Below are positions 42,948-49,811 of a stretch of 54,823 bases of DNA, piece after piece. The notes beneath the pieces are model-generated. The model was given only the letters and a program-made list of their open reading frames with translations. It did not search any database and was not told the origin of the DNA. Position 1 is the stretch's first letter. The number at the start of each line of letters is the position of its first letter. The stretch is from Clostridia bacterium. GTDB lineage: Bacteria; Bacillota; Clostridia; Christensenellales; Aristaeellaceae. The DNA is taken from positions 1-54,823 of the forward strand of contig JAGAAC010000085.1 of NCBI GenBank assembly GCA_017615475.1, in the 5' to 3' direction. The position numbers were made by a program, and so were the translations under genes.

Positions 42948-43670
42948 TTATTTTTTCAGATAAAATACCACATAAAGCTCATGACAGATAATGGCCGGCA
43001 GGATGCTGCCGGTGACTGCAATCATCAGACATCCGGCCAGCGAAATGGCAACTGCCCCCGCGGAGATTGCGACTGCCTGCTTGAACTTCTGTGTGCATAC
43101 GACCTGCTCAATGATGAACAGGAAGGTGACAATCAGCATTGAAACAGGAAGCGGAACCCAGTTGAAGTGTGTCACGAGAACCAGGAAAACGCTGCAACGA
43201 AAAAACAGCTCCTCAAAAAGCGCTGAACTGGTCGGATACAGGACGCGGATTTTTCGCGGAAGATTGAAGGAAACCTTAACCCAGTTGATTTCACTGATAA
43301 TCCTGTACCAGTTTGTGTCGCTTTTGAACACGGAACAGATAAGGAGAATCACGGAAGAAATCTCAAGCTGAAGGATGAAACCCGCGACAGTAAACAGGAG
43401 CGTATCCCATCCGAAAAACAGAGACGGACAGAAGCTGATGCCAAAGATTACACAGCAGGCAGCAGTTCCCAGCAAACCGATAAGGATATAAGCAAACCAA
43501 ATGACGAAAAACCTGATTTTGTCCAGCGGAGCACGGATAAAACCCATCAGGCGCAAGGCCAGCCTGCTCACGATCCGTCCGGAAGCCATCTTTTCCACGG
43601 AAAGACCCCAGAAAGCTGAAAAGCACGCGGTGGCAGCCAGGAAAAGGCCCAATTCCAGATACTTATTCAT
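42948..43670 (-). CDS. CPBP-like membrane protein (SagE-type), first of a tandem pair
   Basis: A 240-residue multi-pass protein with the CPBP glutamate motif LFEELFFRCSVF (FEELFFR at 152-158) and a C-terminal ICHELYVVFYLKK whose His231 could be a metal ligand. The middle motif is weak (FLFIIEQVVCTQKF, Glu but no His), so the metal site may be incomplete. SagE in streptolysin S clusters is a CPBP protein proposed to cut the leader or give immunity. This one and the next gene overlap by eight bases and are the candidates. Inactive immunity is an alternative role for this copy. Confidence 0.82.
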   Translation of the reverse strand: MNKYLELGLFLAATACFSAFWGLSVEKMASGRIVSRLALRLMGFIRAPLDKIRFFVIWFAYILIGLLGTAACCVIFGISFCPSLFFGWDTLLFTVAGFILQLEISSVILLICSVFKSDTNWYRIISEINWVKVSFNLPRKIRVLYPTSSALFEELFFRCSVFLVLVTHFNWVPLPVSMLIVTFLFIIEQVVCTQKFKQAVAISAGAVAISLAGCLMIAVTGSILPAIICHELYVVFYLKK

Positions 43671-44349
43671 GGTTCGCCTTCTTTCCGATGCGGCTCAGCC
43701 ACAGAAGAACACAGTTCTGGGTGAGATGCGCCAGGACCGGAATGAGGATGTTCCGGTTGAAGACGATATAGAGCAGGACAAAGATGCAGCCGCTGAACAG
43801 TTTCTGGATAAATGATATCAATCCCCAGTGTACATGGTTCAGCGCAAATATGCAAACAGCAATCCCGATCATCACAGCTGCCGGCAGGCTGAAGCCCGAG
43901 AGGACAGACATCAGGGCGAACCTGAAAATAAGCTCCTCGAGGATCACAAAAACCACGACAGCCAGGATATCCCCCAAACTGATCTTTTCCGTATCGCTGT
44001 ATACTGAATGAACCGAGATCCGGAAAACCCACCGGCCGGCGGAAAAGAAAGTAAGGAAGACACCGACCAGATACTCGACCCCGATGCAAAGGCATCCCGC
44101 GGCAACGGCAGCGGCAGCCCCGGGAAGATCCGCATCAAAACGGATGTCAGCCGGGTGTACCACGCCGGTGAGAACAGAAACCAGGAAAACCAGCGCATAG
44201 GAAATAATCAGGCCCAGGTAGTTTGTACTGATCCGCTTTTTCCGGATGGCTGAGGTGATAAAATACGACGCGTTTACACCCAGCCCGACCGGCAGGGAAA
44301 GCATGACCAGCACCATGATCGTTTTAAGGTACGGGATGGGGTAAGTCAT
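43663..44349 (-). CDS. CPBP family intramembrane protease (SagE-type), second of the pair
   Basis: A 228-residue multi-pass protein with a full CPBP active site: VFVILEELIFRFALM (EE at 138-139, Arg 143), the His pair in FALNHVHWGLISF (172, 174) and HLTQNCVLL (His208, Asn212). That makes it the better candidate for the enzyme that removes the leader after the PGG site. Its start lies inside the 3' end of the YcaO gene (26-base overlap) with GGAGGAG upstream, so the two are translationally coupled. Confidence 0.88.
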   Translation of the reverse strand: MTYPIPYLKTIMVLVMLSLPVGLGVNASYFITSAIRKKRISTNYLGLIISYALVFLVSVLTGVVHPADIRFDADLPGAAAAVAAGCLCIGVEYLVGVFLTFFSAGRWVFRISVHSVYSDTEKISLGDILAVVVFVILEELIFRFALMSVLSGFSLPAAVMIGIAVCIFALNHVHWGLISFIQKLFSGCIFVLLYIVFNRNILIPVLAHLTQNCVLLWLSRIGKKANHE

Positions 44350-45658
44350 TTTTTACTCCTCCAAATTCCCGGATCCTGGGATGATTGCTGTAAGGGAAAC
44401 TGGGCAGGCACATCTGGACCAGTTCAGGGAAGAATGTGCGAAGAACTTTCCATCCCTTGTCCTGGACTTCGGGCGGGGTGATATCCAGGTATACACCGTA
44501 GGAGGATTTTTTCCTGAGCTTTGTCAGGATCCCGGAGATCTCATCATCGACAGACTCACATTCCTGCGATTCCAGGGAACTCAGGAGAACCTTGTCCTGA
44601 CACCAGGAGTAGAAGAAATCTTTTTTCTTTTCGTAGTTTTCCGGGTTGGCCCAGAGAGCAACGTTGGTATCCAAATTGTTAAAGGAATTGTTTTCCACCT
44701 TTTTCAGGTACAAGTCGGGTATCAGCAGAGGACCGTTGGTGGCCAGATAGTAAATGGCCAGCGCTTCCAGCAGGGCCTTGTACAGCGCTTTGCCCGCATT
44801 GAGGTCTGTCTGGCAGCCGACGACCACCGCAGGCCGTTTGCCATGATTGCTCAGGAGAGCCACACCAACAGAGTATCCCGGCATATCCGGCAGCGAATAC
44901 TCAAACGGGAAAACTTCACAATCGATATCCCCGATACTCTGGTTAATCAGATTCAGCATGTTTTCATCGTCAACGATGAGCCGCCTCGCATAAGTTTTTG
45001 CGTACCAGCCGGTGGAAAACGCGTCTGCCTCAACGGATTCCATCAGTGCAGACTTCAGCGCGTTTTTCAGTGTGGTATGGGCTGCGGCACCTTTGGAAAA
45101 ACCCGGTGAAAACAGTTTTTCATCCGCAAGGTTATTAAAACCGGTAAACATCAGCTGTGCCGGTATATAGATTTCTCTGTTCGGATCAAAAACACTGGGA
45201 CATCTGATCCAGCTGATCGGATCATCTTTTGTAATGGGACGGACATTGGTATGCTGTGCCAGTTTCCGGTAGTCTTCGTCAGAATACATCATCATGTACT
45301 CCCAGGGCATAGCTTCCCCGTATTTGTGTATATCGTTGTAACTTGCTTTAATCTGCTTATCCTGGTAATACCCGTTGGCGAGAAGCAGCGCATATCGCTC
45401 AATGCCTTCCCCCAGAAGGCGAACCATAGCCTCCTCAAAATAAACCCCGTACCCGGACAGATGGTGGTTGATCTCAGCCTTTTCATGGATGATGGCTTTG
45501 TGATAGGCCGGCATATTTGCGGTGCAGACCGAAATCCGGGGAGTGTACTTTCCCTGAGAGGATGTCAGGATCTGCGACTCCATGATTCCATAGTGCTGTC
45601 CGCAAAGATTCAGGAATTTGTTTTTCAGCACCGTATCAGACGGGTAATATTTCAACAT
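44324..45658 (-). CDS. sagD: YcaO-domain azoline-forming cyclodehydratase (SagD-type)
   Basis: A 444-residue YcaO protein. YcaO enzymes use ATP to activate peptide-bond oxygens so that Cys, Ser or Thr side chains cyclise to azolines. The ATP/Mg motifs appear as LLGEGIERYALLL (Glu84, Glu87, Arg88) and SALMESVEADAF (Glu207, Glu210), then KALLEALAIYYL. The protein ends PHPVP (440-444), the PxPxP tail found in true azole-forming YcaOs and needed near the active site. The neighbouring SagC-type gene supplies the leader-binding partner. The mature target is most likely the peptide at 49204-49329. GGGAGG precedes the ATG. Confidence 0.95.
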   Translation of the reverse strand: MLKYYPSDTVLKNKFLNLCGQHYGIMESQILTSSQGKYTPRISVCTANMPAYHKAIIHEKAEINHHLSGYGVYFEEAMVRLLGEGIERYALLLANGYYQDKQIKASYNDIHKYGEAMPWEYMMMYSDEDYRKLAQHTNVRPITKDDPISWIRCPSVFDPNREIYIPAQLMFTGFNNLADEKLFSPGFSKGAAAHTTLKNALKSALMESVEADAFSTGWYAKTYARRLIVDDENMLNLINQSIGDIDCEVFPFEYSLPDMPGYSVGVALLSNHGKRPAVVVGCQTDLNAGKALYKALLEALAIYYLATNGPLLIPDLYLKKVENNSFNNLDTNVALWANPENYEKKKDFFYSWCQDKVLLSSLESQECESVDDEISGILTKLRKKSSYGVYLDITPPEVQDKGWKVLRTFFPELVQMCLPSFPYSNHPRIREFGGVKNDLPHPVP

Positions 45659-45672
45659 TGCCCTTTCCTCCC

Positions 45673-46761
45673 TCAGACCAGCTCTATTTTTTCAAGGATC
45701 GTATCAACAAGTTTCTTGCTGGAAGTATACATTTCCTCAATCCGGGCCTTGGCAATGGTTCCGCAGGCAGGACAGTAGGGAATCCGGAGAATATCCTCCA
45801 CCTGCAGCTCCATTACAGGAAGGTAGGTATTCAATGCGCGTCCGGCAAACTTGGATTTGCCGATCGCACTGATGGTCAGCGCTTCGAAAATGGCGGTAGA
45901 GACAACGGAGGAGAGGAGGGGAGTGTAATACGCCGTTTTTGTATTCAGTTTCTTGCCACGGGTTGCGTCCACAAAGCGTCTGTATACCGGGTGATCCTGT
46001 ATCCGCGCGAACATACGCTGTTCCATGCATTCAAAGCAGCCCGTTTCAGGAGGCTTGATGGTAAACACGGAGGAAAACGGCCCGTCCAGCAAAGCCATGG
46101 AAAGCGGCTTGCTGAGCTCAATCATTGCCCGGTTCAGGTTCCTCATGAAGGTCACATTCAGCTTACCGATGCCGCCTACAATGCAGCAGTACGGCTCAAT
46201 TATTTCGCAGATCCTGGCCAGATTCTCCTTTGTGGAAATGCCGTCAAAGCGTGTGACGACGTCTGCGTTCAGGATTGTGGTGTATTCTTCTGCCGTCATC
46301 ACGTGAACAGGAAGGGAGACCGATTCACACAGCCGGACTGCTTCTGCTTTGATCTCCTCGCTATCACTAAAGAACAGGACAGGCCGCAGATGAACCTCGT
46401 TCTGCAGGCCTACCGATTCATAGGTGCCGTTAATCAGATCATGCAGAAGCTGTGATGTGCGGGATTTGTCGGCGTCCACAATATAGCCCTGCTCGCTGAG
46501 ACCGACGATCAGGTATCCGATGTTTTCCTTGTCTGCGGCGGAAATATTGTATTCCTGGAGGTAAGACTCAAAATCCACCTCTTTTCCCGCATCCAGAGCG
46601 CTGAAGGAAGCCATCAGCATATCTTTGACCGCTTCACATTCCGCCTCAAGGGAAATGATTGCTTCTTCATAATTCCAGACGCCTTTCCGGATCCGGATTT
46701 CATTCACCTGATTGTTAAAGACAACCGCGCTGTCCGACAGAACATAATGAATAGCTGACAT
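45673..46761 (-). CDS. sagC: E1-like/ThiF-type cyclodehydratase partner (SagC-type)
   Basis: A 362-residue protein of the TOMM cyclodehydratase partner family. The N-terminal part (about 1-95) fits a winged-helix peptide-clamp (RRE) domain that holds the leader. The C-terminal part is E1-like, with two Cys pairs, GCFECMEQR (242, 245) and YCPACGTIA (330, 333), forming the expected zinc tetracysteine site, and TPLLSSVVSTAIFEAL (280-295) between them. Such partners bind the precursor leader and present the core to the YcaO enzyme, which matches the FxxxI motif in the leader here. It is 14 bases before the YcaO gene and surely in the same operon. AGGAGG precedes the ATG. Confidence 0.9.
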   Translation of the reverse strand: MSAIHYVLSDSAVVFNNQVNEIRIRKGVWNYEEAIISLEAECEAVKDMLMASFSALDAGKEVDFESYLQEYNISAADKENIGYLIVGLSEQGYIVDADKSRTSQLLHDLINGTYESVGLQNEVHLRPVLFFSDSEEIKAEAVRLCESVSLPVHVMTAEEYTTILNADVVTRFDGISTKENLARICEIIEPYCCIVGGIGKLNVTFMRNLNRAMIELSKPLSMALLDGPFSSVFTIKPPETGCFECMEQRMFARIQDHPVYRRFVDATRGKKLNTKTAYYTPLLSSVVSTAIFEALTISAIGKSKFAGRALNTYLPVMELQVEDILRIPYCPACGTIAKARIEEMYTSSKKLVDTILEKIELV

Positions 46762-46776
46762 GATCGTTCCTCCTGT

Positions 46777-47769
46777 TTATTTGCCAATAATGGTGACATT
46801 CACAATGTGCCTGGTGATCCCGTCTATTCCGATAAAGTTCTCGCACTTGTATTTTTCAAAACCGCCGATATCACAGGAAGCAATCCCTTCAGCTGTGCAG
46901 GTCAGCTGGATGTTTTCGGAAATCTGGCCGACTTCCACCATCGCGAAATCATAGGCCATGTCCAGATATTTCCGGGAATTGCTGTAAAGAGAATAGACAT
47001 AAAAGATAATTATATTTATTTTTTCCTGCTCAATATTGATGCCCCATTCGGCAACGGTATTGATTTCTTCCGCAAGACTGTTATCCAGTGCCTTGACCAG
47101 GCGGATGGAATGCTCAAGGGGCAGGTAATAATACACACCGTCTTTGACGCCCTTCACGTTCCGAAGTACCATGTACAGGGTTATCGGGAAGAGTCCGCCG
47201 CCGGATGGAGCCGCCCGGAGGGTCGCGTTAAAGTTGTCCCCCAGGGTGTTGACCGGAAGGAGATCCTTCTCTTGCGAAGCAAGTGTCAGTTCACCGGTGA
47301 CACCGTCCGCATAATACAGAATCGTGGACAGATCCTCGATTGTCATTGACGCGTCGGACATTTTCCTGATGCTCCGGCGGGCCCGGATTGCAGTGCCCAG
47401 CGACATTTTGACATTTCTGTATCTCGGCAGGCGAACGGTCAGATCCTCATGCTCCAGTTCTTCTTTTTCGGCCAGCTTTCGCTGAACAATGCTTCCCCGG
47501 ACTGAAAAGGAAGAGTAGCCCATAACGCCGTAGGAAAGTCCCATATCCATGGAATTCCTTTTTCGGTTCAGGAGATAGGTTTCGCTCAGAAAGTGGTTTT
47601 TAGCCAGCAGGCTGCTCGAATAACACGCTTCCGGGATTTTTACGGCGGTTGTGTCAAAATAATTGGAGATAGCAATGTTGCTTGTAAAATCATAAATTGC
47701 AAGCAGGCCCGGGGTTTCCGTTTCCTGGAACTCCTCCAGTGTCATTTTCTTTTTCTGATCCTGCGGCAT
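46777..47769 (-). CDS. sagB: SagB-type nitroreductase-fold dehydrogenase
   Basis: A 330-residue FMN-dependent dehydrogenase of the SagB type. After an N-terminal extension with LSYGVMGYSSFSVRG, the nitroreductase fold has AIRARRSIRKMSDASMT (FMN phosphate contacts), LRAAPSGGGLFPITLYMVL (flavin and catalytic region) and IACSDIGGFEKYK-like ends, here SCDIGGFEKYKCEN. It oxidises azolines to aromatic azoles after the cyclodehydratase step. ATG 47769 follows AAGGAG; the longer frame starts inside the DUF4177 gene. The gap to that gene is one base, so they are coupled. Confidence 0.92.
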   Translation of the reverse strand: MPQDQKKKMTLEEFQETETPGLLAIYDFTSNIAISNYFDTTAVKIPEACYSSSLLAKNHFLSETYLLNRKRNSMDMGLSYGVMGYSSFSVRGSIVQRKLAEKEELEHEDLTVRLPRYRNVKMSLGTAIRARRSIRKMSDASMTIEDLSTILYYADGVTGELTLASQEKDLLPVNTLGDNFNATLRAAPSGGGLFPITLYMVLRNVKGVKDGVYYYLPLEHSIRLVKALDNSLAEEINTVAEWGINIEQEKINIIIFYVYSLYSNSRKYLDMAYDFAMVEVGQISENIQLTCTAEGIASCDIGGFEKYKCENFIGIDGITRHIVNVTIIGK

Positions 47770-47770
47770 A

Positions 47771-47968
47771 TTACTTCTCCTTCCCTTCGAAAATGAGATC
47801 AATTTCCTTTATATGGCCGTAACCGTCCATGACCGTGGGAATCCAGCCAACGTAGCGCATACCCATACGGGCATATTCACTGATAATATCCCGGTGGCTG
47901 TCAAAGGCCACCTTCGCGCCGCCGGCTGAAGCGGTGCAGGTCACACTGACAAATGTATACTCCTTCAT
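47771..47968 (-). CDS. DUF4177-like small protein inside the azole-peptide operon
   Basis: A 65-residue protein resembling DUF4177. It starts MKEYTFVSVTCTA, has FDSHRDIISEYARMGMRYVG, and ends YGHIKEIDLIFEGKE. This is the usual beta-alpha-beta-beta form, 55-70 residues. No function is established for the domain. Its place between the radical SAM and SagB genes, 12 bases after one and one base before the other, suggests that it supports modification or binds the peptide. AAGGAG precedes the ATG. Confidence 0.82.
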   Translation of the reverse strand: MKEYTFVSVTCTASAGGAKVAFDSHRDIISEYARMGMRYVGWIPTVMDGYGHIKEIDLIFEGKEK

Positions 47969-47980
47969 GTCTGCTCCTTT

Positions 47981-49138
47981 CTATCGCCGATAATACATTT
48001 TCGGATCATTCCTTTTCCGAAAGTGAAGCTCCCAGACCGGAAGCCTTCGGATACATCCTTTACTGCCTGTTCCAACAGATCTTTTTTGATGCCACTCATT
48101 CCAGTAATTGATGATTTTCTGCTGTTCATCTTCCGAATAGTGCGAAAGGACACGGCAGATGATTTCGTTGATACAGACCGGCTGCTCATCTGTCAGTGAA
48201 AGACCGTTTTCCAGTTTGATGCTGATGCAGCCGCCTTTGCAGGAGGTTTTATAAAGGCAGTCTGCGCATCTGCCTTTAAGCTGATCTGCCCGAATCGAAT
48301 CCAGAAGGGCTTCATACTTTTGCCGTAAAGCAAAAACGTCTTCACAGGATGCAAACTGCCCGGTGGGGACATCGAAATAATGGGGCAGGACGGGACAGCC
48401 GACGAGGGTAAGATCCGGGTTCAGAGCCACATAAGCGGCTGAACCGGCACCACAGGGTTTTGTTGTATAGATATCCAGGATTTCCTTGTCAAAAACAGTA
48501 CTCCGGCGTTTACACTCCAGCTTGTCGTAATGGTCAAGCATGAACCGGGTAATCCGGTTCAGAAGATCCAGGAATGATTCGCTCCCGGTGCTGAAATCCG
48601 TTCCCTTGTACACCCTGTAGACCGGAGTAAACCTGATATATTCAGCATTGTTCACCAATGCATAATTCGCGAGATCATAAACTTCCGCCATGTTGTATCC
48701 GGACACGGTCATACCGAGTCCATATAATGCATGCTCGTCCTTAAGAAGATCCACGGACTGCATAATCCTGTCCAGTTTGTCCACTCCGGTCAACTGCCGG
48801 TACAAATCCCGATTCAGCGTATGCAGGCTGATCCGGGTAATTACGTTTTTGTTCCTGACAAAAGAAACATAATCCCGGTCAATCAGAAGGCCATTGGTGG
48901 TGACGTTAATCAGAAAACCCTTCTGGTTTGCAAAGCCTATGACATCATACAGATGATCATAAAGGAAGGGTTCTCCACCGGACAGGGACAGGTAGCGGTA
49001 ACCTTTATCATGAAGTTCAGTCAAATATGCCCTGATTGTTTCAGGATCCAGGTTGTTACATACACCGTTCTGATTCCACGCGCCGCAAAACGAACATTGC
49101 ATATTGCAACGATCCGTCAGGAAGATTTCCGTATTCAT
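47981..49138 (-). CDS. SPASM-domain radical SAM peptide maturase
   Basis: A 385-residue radical SAM enzyme. The catalytic cluster motif is CNMQCSFC (Cys11, 15, 18), the SAM-contact SGGEP at 53-57, and the SPASM auxiliary-cluster Cys residues at 229, 248, 291, 294, 300, 304 and 322 (CGAGSAAYVALNPDLTLVGC, CADCLYKTSCKGGC). SPASM enzymes in RiPP clusters make thioethers, C-C or C-O crosslinks or epimerise residues. Its place directly after the precursor gene implies that it acts on that peptide, an addition to the normal streptolysin S set. The ribosome site is weak (AAAGAT), so it may be made in lower amount than the precursor. An alternative is a quinohemoprotein-like or anaerobic sulfatase-maturase relative acting elsewhere; context argues against it. 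Confidence 0.92.
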   Translation of the reverse strand: MNTEIFLTDRCNMQCSFCGAWNQNGVCNNLDPETIRAYLTELHDKGYRYLSLSGGEPFLYDHLYDVIGFANQKGFLINVTTNGLLIDRDYVSFVRNKNVITRISLHTLNRDLYRQLTGVDKLDRIMQSVDLLKDEHALYGLGMTVSGYNMAEVYDLANYALVNNAEYIRFTPVYRVYKGTDFSTGSESFLDLLNRITRFMLDHYDKLECKRRSTVFDKEILDIYTTKPCGAGSAAYVALNPDLTLVGCPVLPHYFDVPTGQFASCEDVFALRQKYEALLDSIRADQLKGRCADCLYKTSCKGGCISIKLENGLSLTDEQPVCINEIICRVLSHYSEDEQQKIINYWNEWHQKRSVGTGSKGCIRRLPVWELHFRKRNDPKMYYRR

Positions 49139-49163
49139 ATCGTTTGATCTTTTGCTGAAGGAA

Positions 49164-49190
49164 TCGCCCGCACAGCGAGTGTGCGGACGA
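49164..49190 (-). promoter_or_regulatory. Stable hairpin between the precursor and enzyme genes
   Basis: Minus strand: TCGTCCGCACA pairs along its full length with TGTGCGGGCGA (plus 49164-49190), one G-T pair and a five-base loop. No T run follows, so it may be an RNA-processing or partial stop that keeps precursor mRNA high relative to enzymes, as the terminator after sagA does in streptococci. Confidence 0.6.
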
Positions 49191-49203
49191 CCCCTACGTC
49201 AGG

Positions 49204-49329
49204 TTACCATGCGCAGGTAGACGTAGTTGTGGTGGTGCAGGTTGCGCAGCAGGTACATCCGCCGGGAGTCATGACAATCGCCGTGCGTCCGACAGAAGTA
49301 GCACCGATTTTACCAGCAAACCTCAGCAT
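49204..49329 (-). CDS. sagA: Streptolysin-S-like azole peptide precursor
   Basis: A 41-residue precursor. The leader (1-24) starts MLRFAGKIGATSVGRTAIV and ends TPGG. It lines up with the streptolysin S precursor SagA (from memory, starting MLKFTSNILATSVAETTQVA and ending PGG), including the F4xxxI8 motif that SagC binds. The core (25-41) begins CTCCATC, has a run of five Thr, then STCAW: five Cys, seven Thr and one Ser in 17 residues, ideal for azole formation. Cleavage after GG is expected. GGAG lies nine bases before the ATG. Unlike SagA it lacks a long Gly-rich tail and ends in Trp, so the product is short and new. Function (lysin or bacteriocin) is inferred. Confidence 0.92.
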   Translation of the reverse strand: MLRFAGKIGATSVGRTAIVMTPGGCTCCATCTTTTTSTCAW

Positions 49330-49385
49330 ACTGACACTCTCCTTTCTTTGTTTTTATCACAACAGCCCCGCTGTGATGACCGAGG

Positions 49386-49479
49386 AAAAAACAAGAAAGT
49401 TCCCGTGATGTGTGCCGGATGCATACGAGCGCACAACAGGGGAACTGAATGTTATTCTGCCCGACAGGCAGCTCGTATG
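49386..49479 (-). promoter_or_regulatory. Terminator with competing upstream stem (attenuator-like)
   Basis: Minus strand: AGTTCCC (49446-49440) pairs with GGGAACT (49404-49398), followed by TTCTTGTTTTTT, a terminator between the 49-residue peptide gene and the toxin precursor. CATACGAGC (49479-49471) pairs perfectly with GCTCGTATG (49430-49422); this stem encloses one terminator arm, so the two folds exclude each other. That is the layout of an antiterminator switch. No clear promoter lies between the terminator and the precursor start. Confidence 0.6.
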
Positions 49480-49485
49480 ACAGTA

Positions 49486-49635
49486 TCAGGTATACTCGGT
49501 ATAATTATCCCCGAGCTGCCCATTTGTTTCGGCCTGGCAAATCGCCGGCAAACTGGTGCCGAGCATGCATGCAACAAGAAAGGCAACAACAAGCCTTTTG
49601 AACACATGCATTTTGTCTGTTTTTTTCCTTGTCAT
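49486..49635 (-). CDS. Putative secreted signalling pro-peptide
   Basis: A 49-residue frame, too short for most gene finders. GGGAGG lies eight bases before the ATG. The N-terminus MTRKKTDKMHVFKR is basic, VVAFLVACMLGTSLPA is hydrophobic, and PAICQA is a signal peptidase site at residue 35. The remaining 14 residues start ETNGQLG and end DNYTEYT. This is the build of PapR/NprX/Phr pro-pheromones that pair with RRNPP regulators such as the one encoded divergently at 49812. The peptide would be exported, trimmed, reimported and sensed. The family cannot be confirmed by motif; it might be an unrelated small secreted peptide. Confidence 0.68.
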   Translation of the reverse strand: MTRKKTDKMHVFKRLVVAFLVACMLGTSLPAICQAETNGQLGDNYTEYT

Positions 49636-49671
49636 ATGCATTTCCTCCCGATTCTTTCTTTACTGGGTTGC

Positions 49672-49692
49672 CGGCATATGATACTATTGCCG
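49672..49692. promoter_or_regulatory. Inverted repeat in the divergent control region
   Basis: CGGCA (49672-49676) and TGCCG (49688-49692) are inverted arms 11 bp apart. They overlap a minus-strand TATCAT (49678-49683) that may be the -10 of the signalling peptide gene. It is a candidate regulator site; weak. Confidence 0.4.
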
Positions 49693-49776
49693 CGAAAGAA
49701 GATACTTTTTGCAATATTTTCTTACACCATTACCCTTTTGAAAAAATCTTAAAATCTGCGGTCCGTAACCGCAAGA

Positions 49777-49788
49777 GAACTATAGTTC
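49777..49788. promoter_or_regulatory. Perfect 12-bp palindrome upstream of the regulator gene
   Basis: GAACTATAGTTC (49777-49788) lies 24 bases before the regulator start. It is a plausible autoregulatory operator for the XRE/TPR protein. Confidence 0.55.
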
Positions 49789-49811
49789 ACAACATGAAAG
49801 GGCTTACTGAT

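Noticed and set aside
49505..49714. A 69-codon minus-strand frame with a Cys-rich stretch (ACCCLSCC) that looks like a second azole-peptide core
   Set aside because: It starts at TTG without a ribosome site and overlaps the 49-residue secreted peptide in another frame, where the ribosome site, signal peptide and stop make sense. The Cys run comes from reading Val/Leu/Ala codons out of phase.
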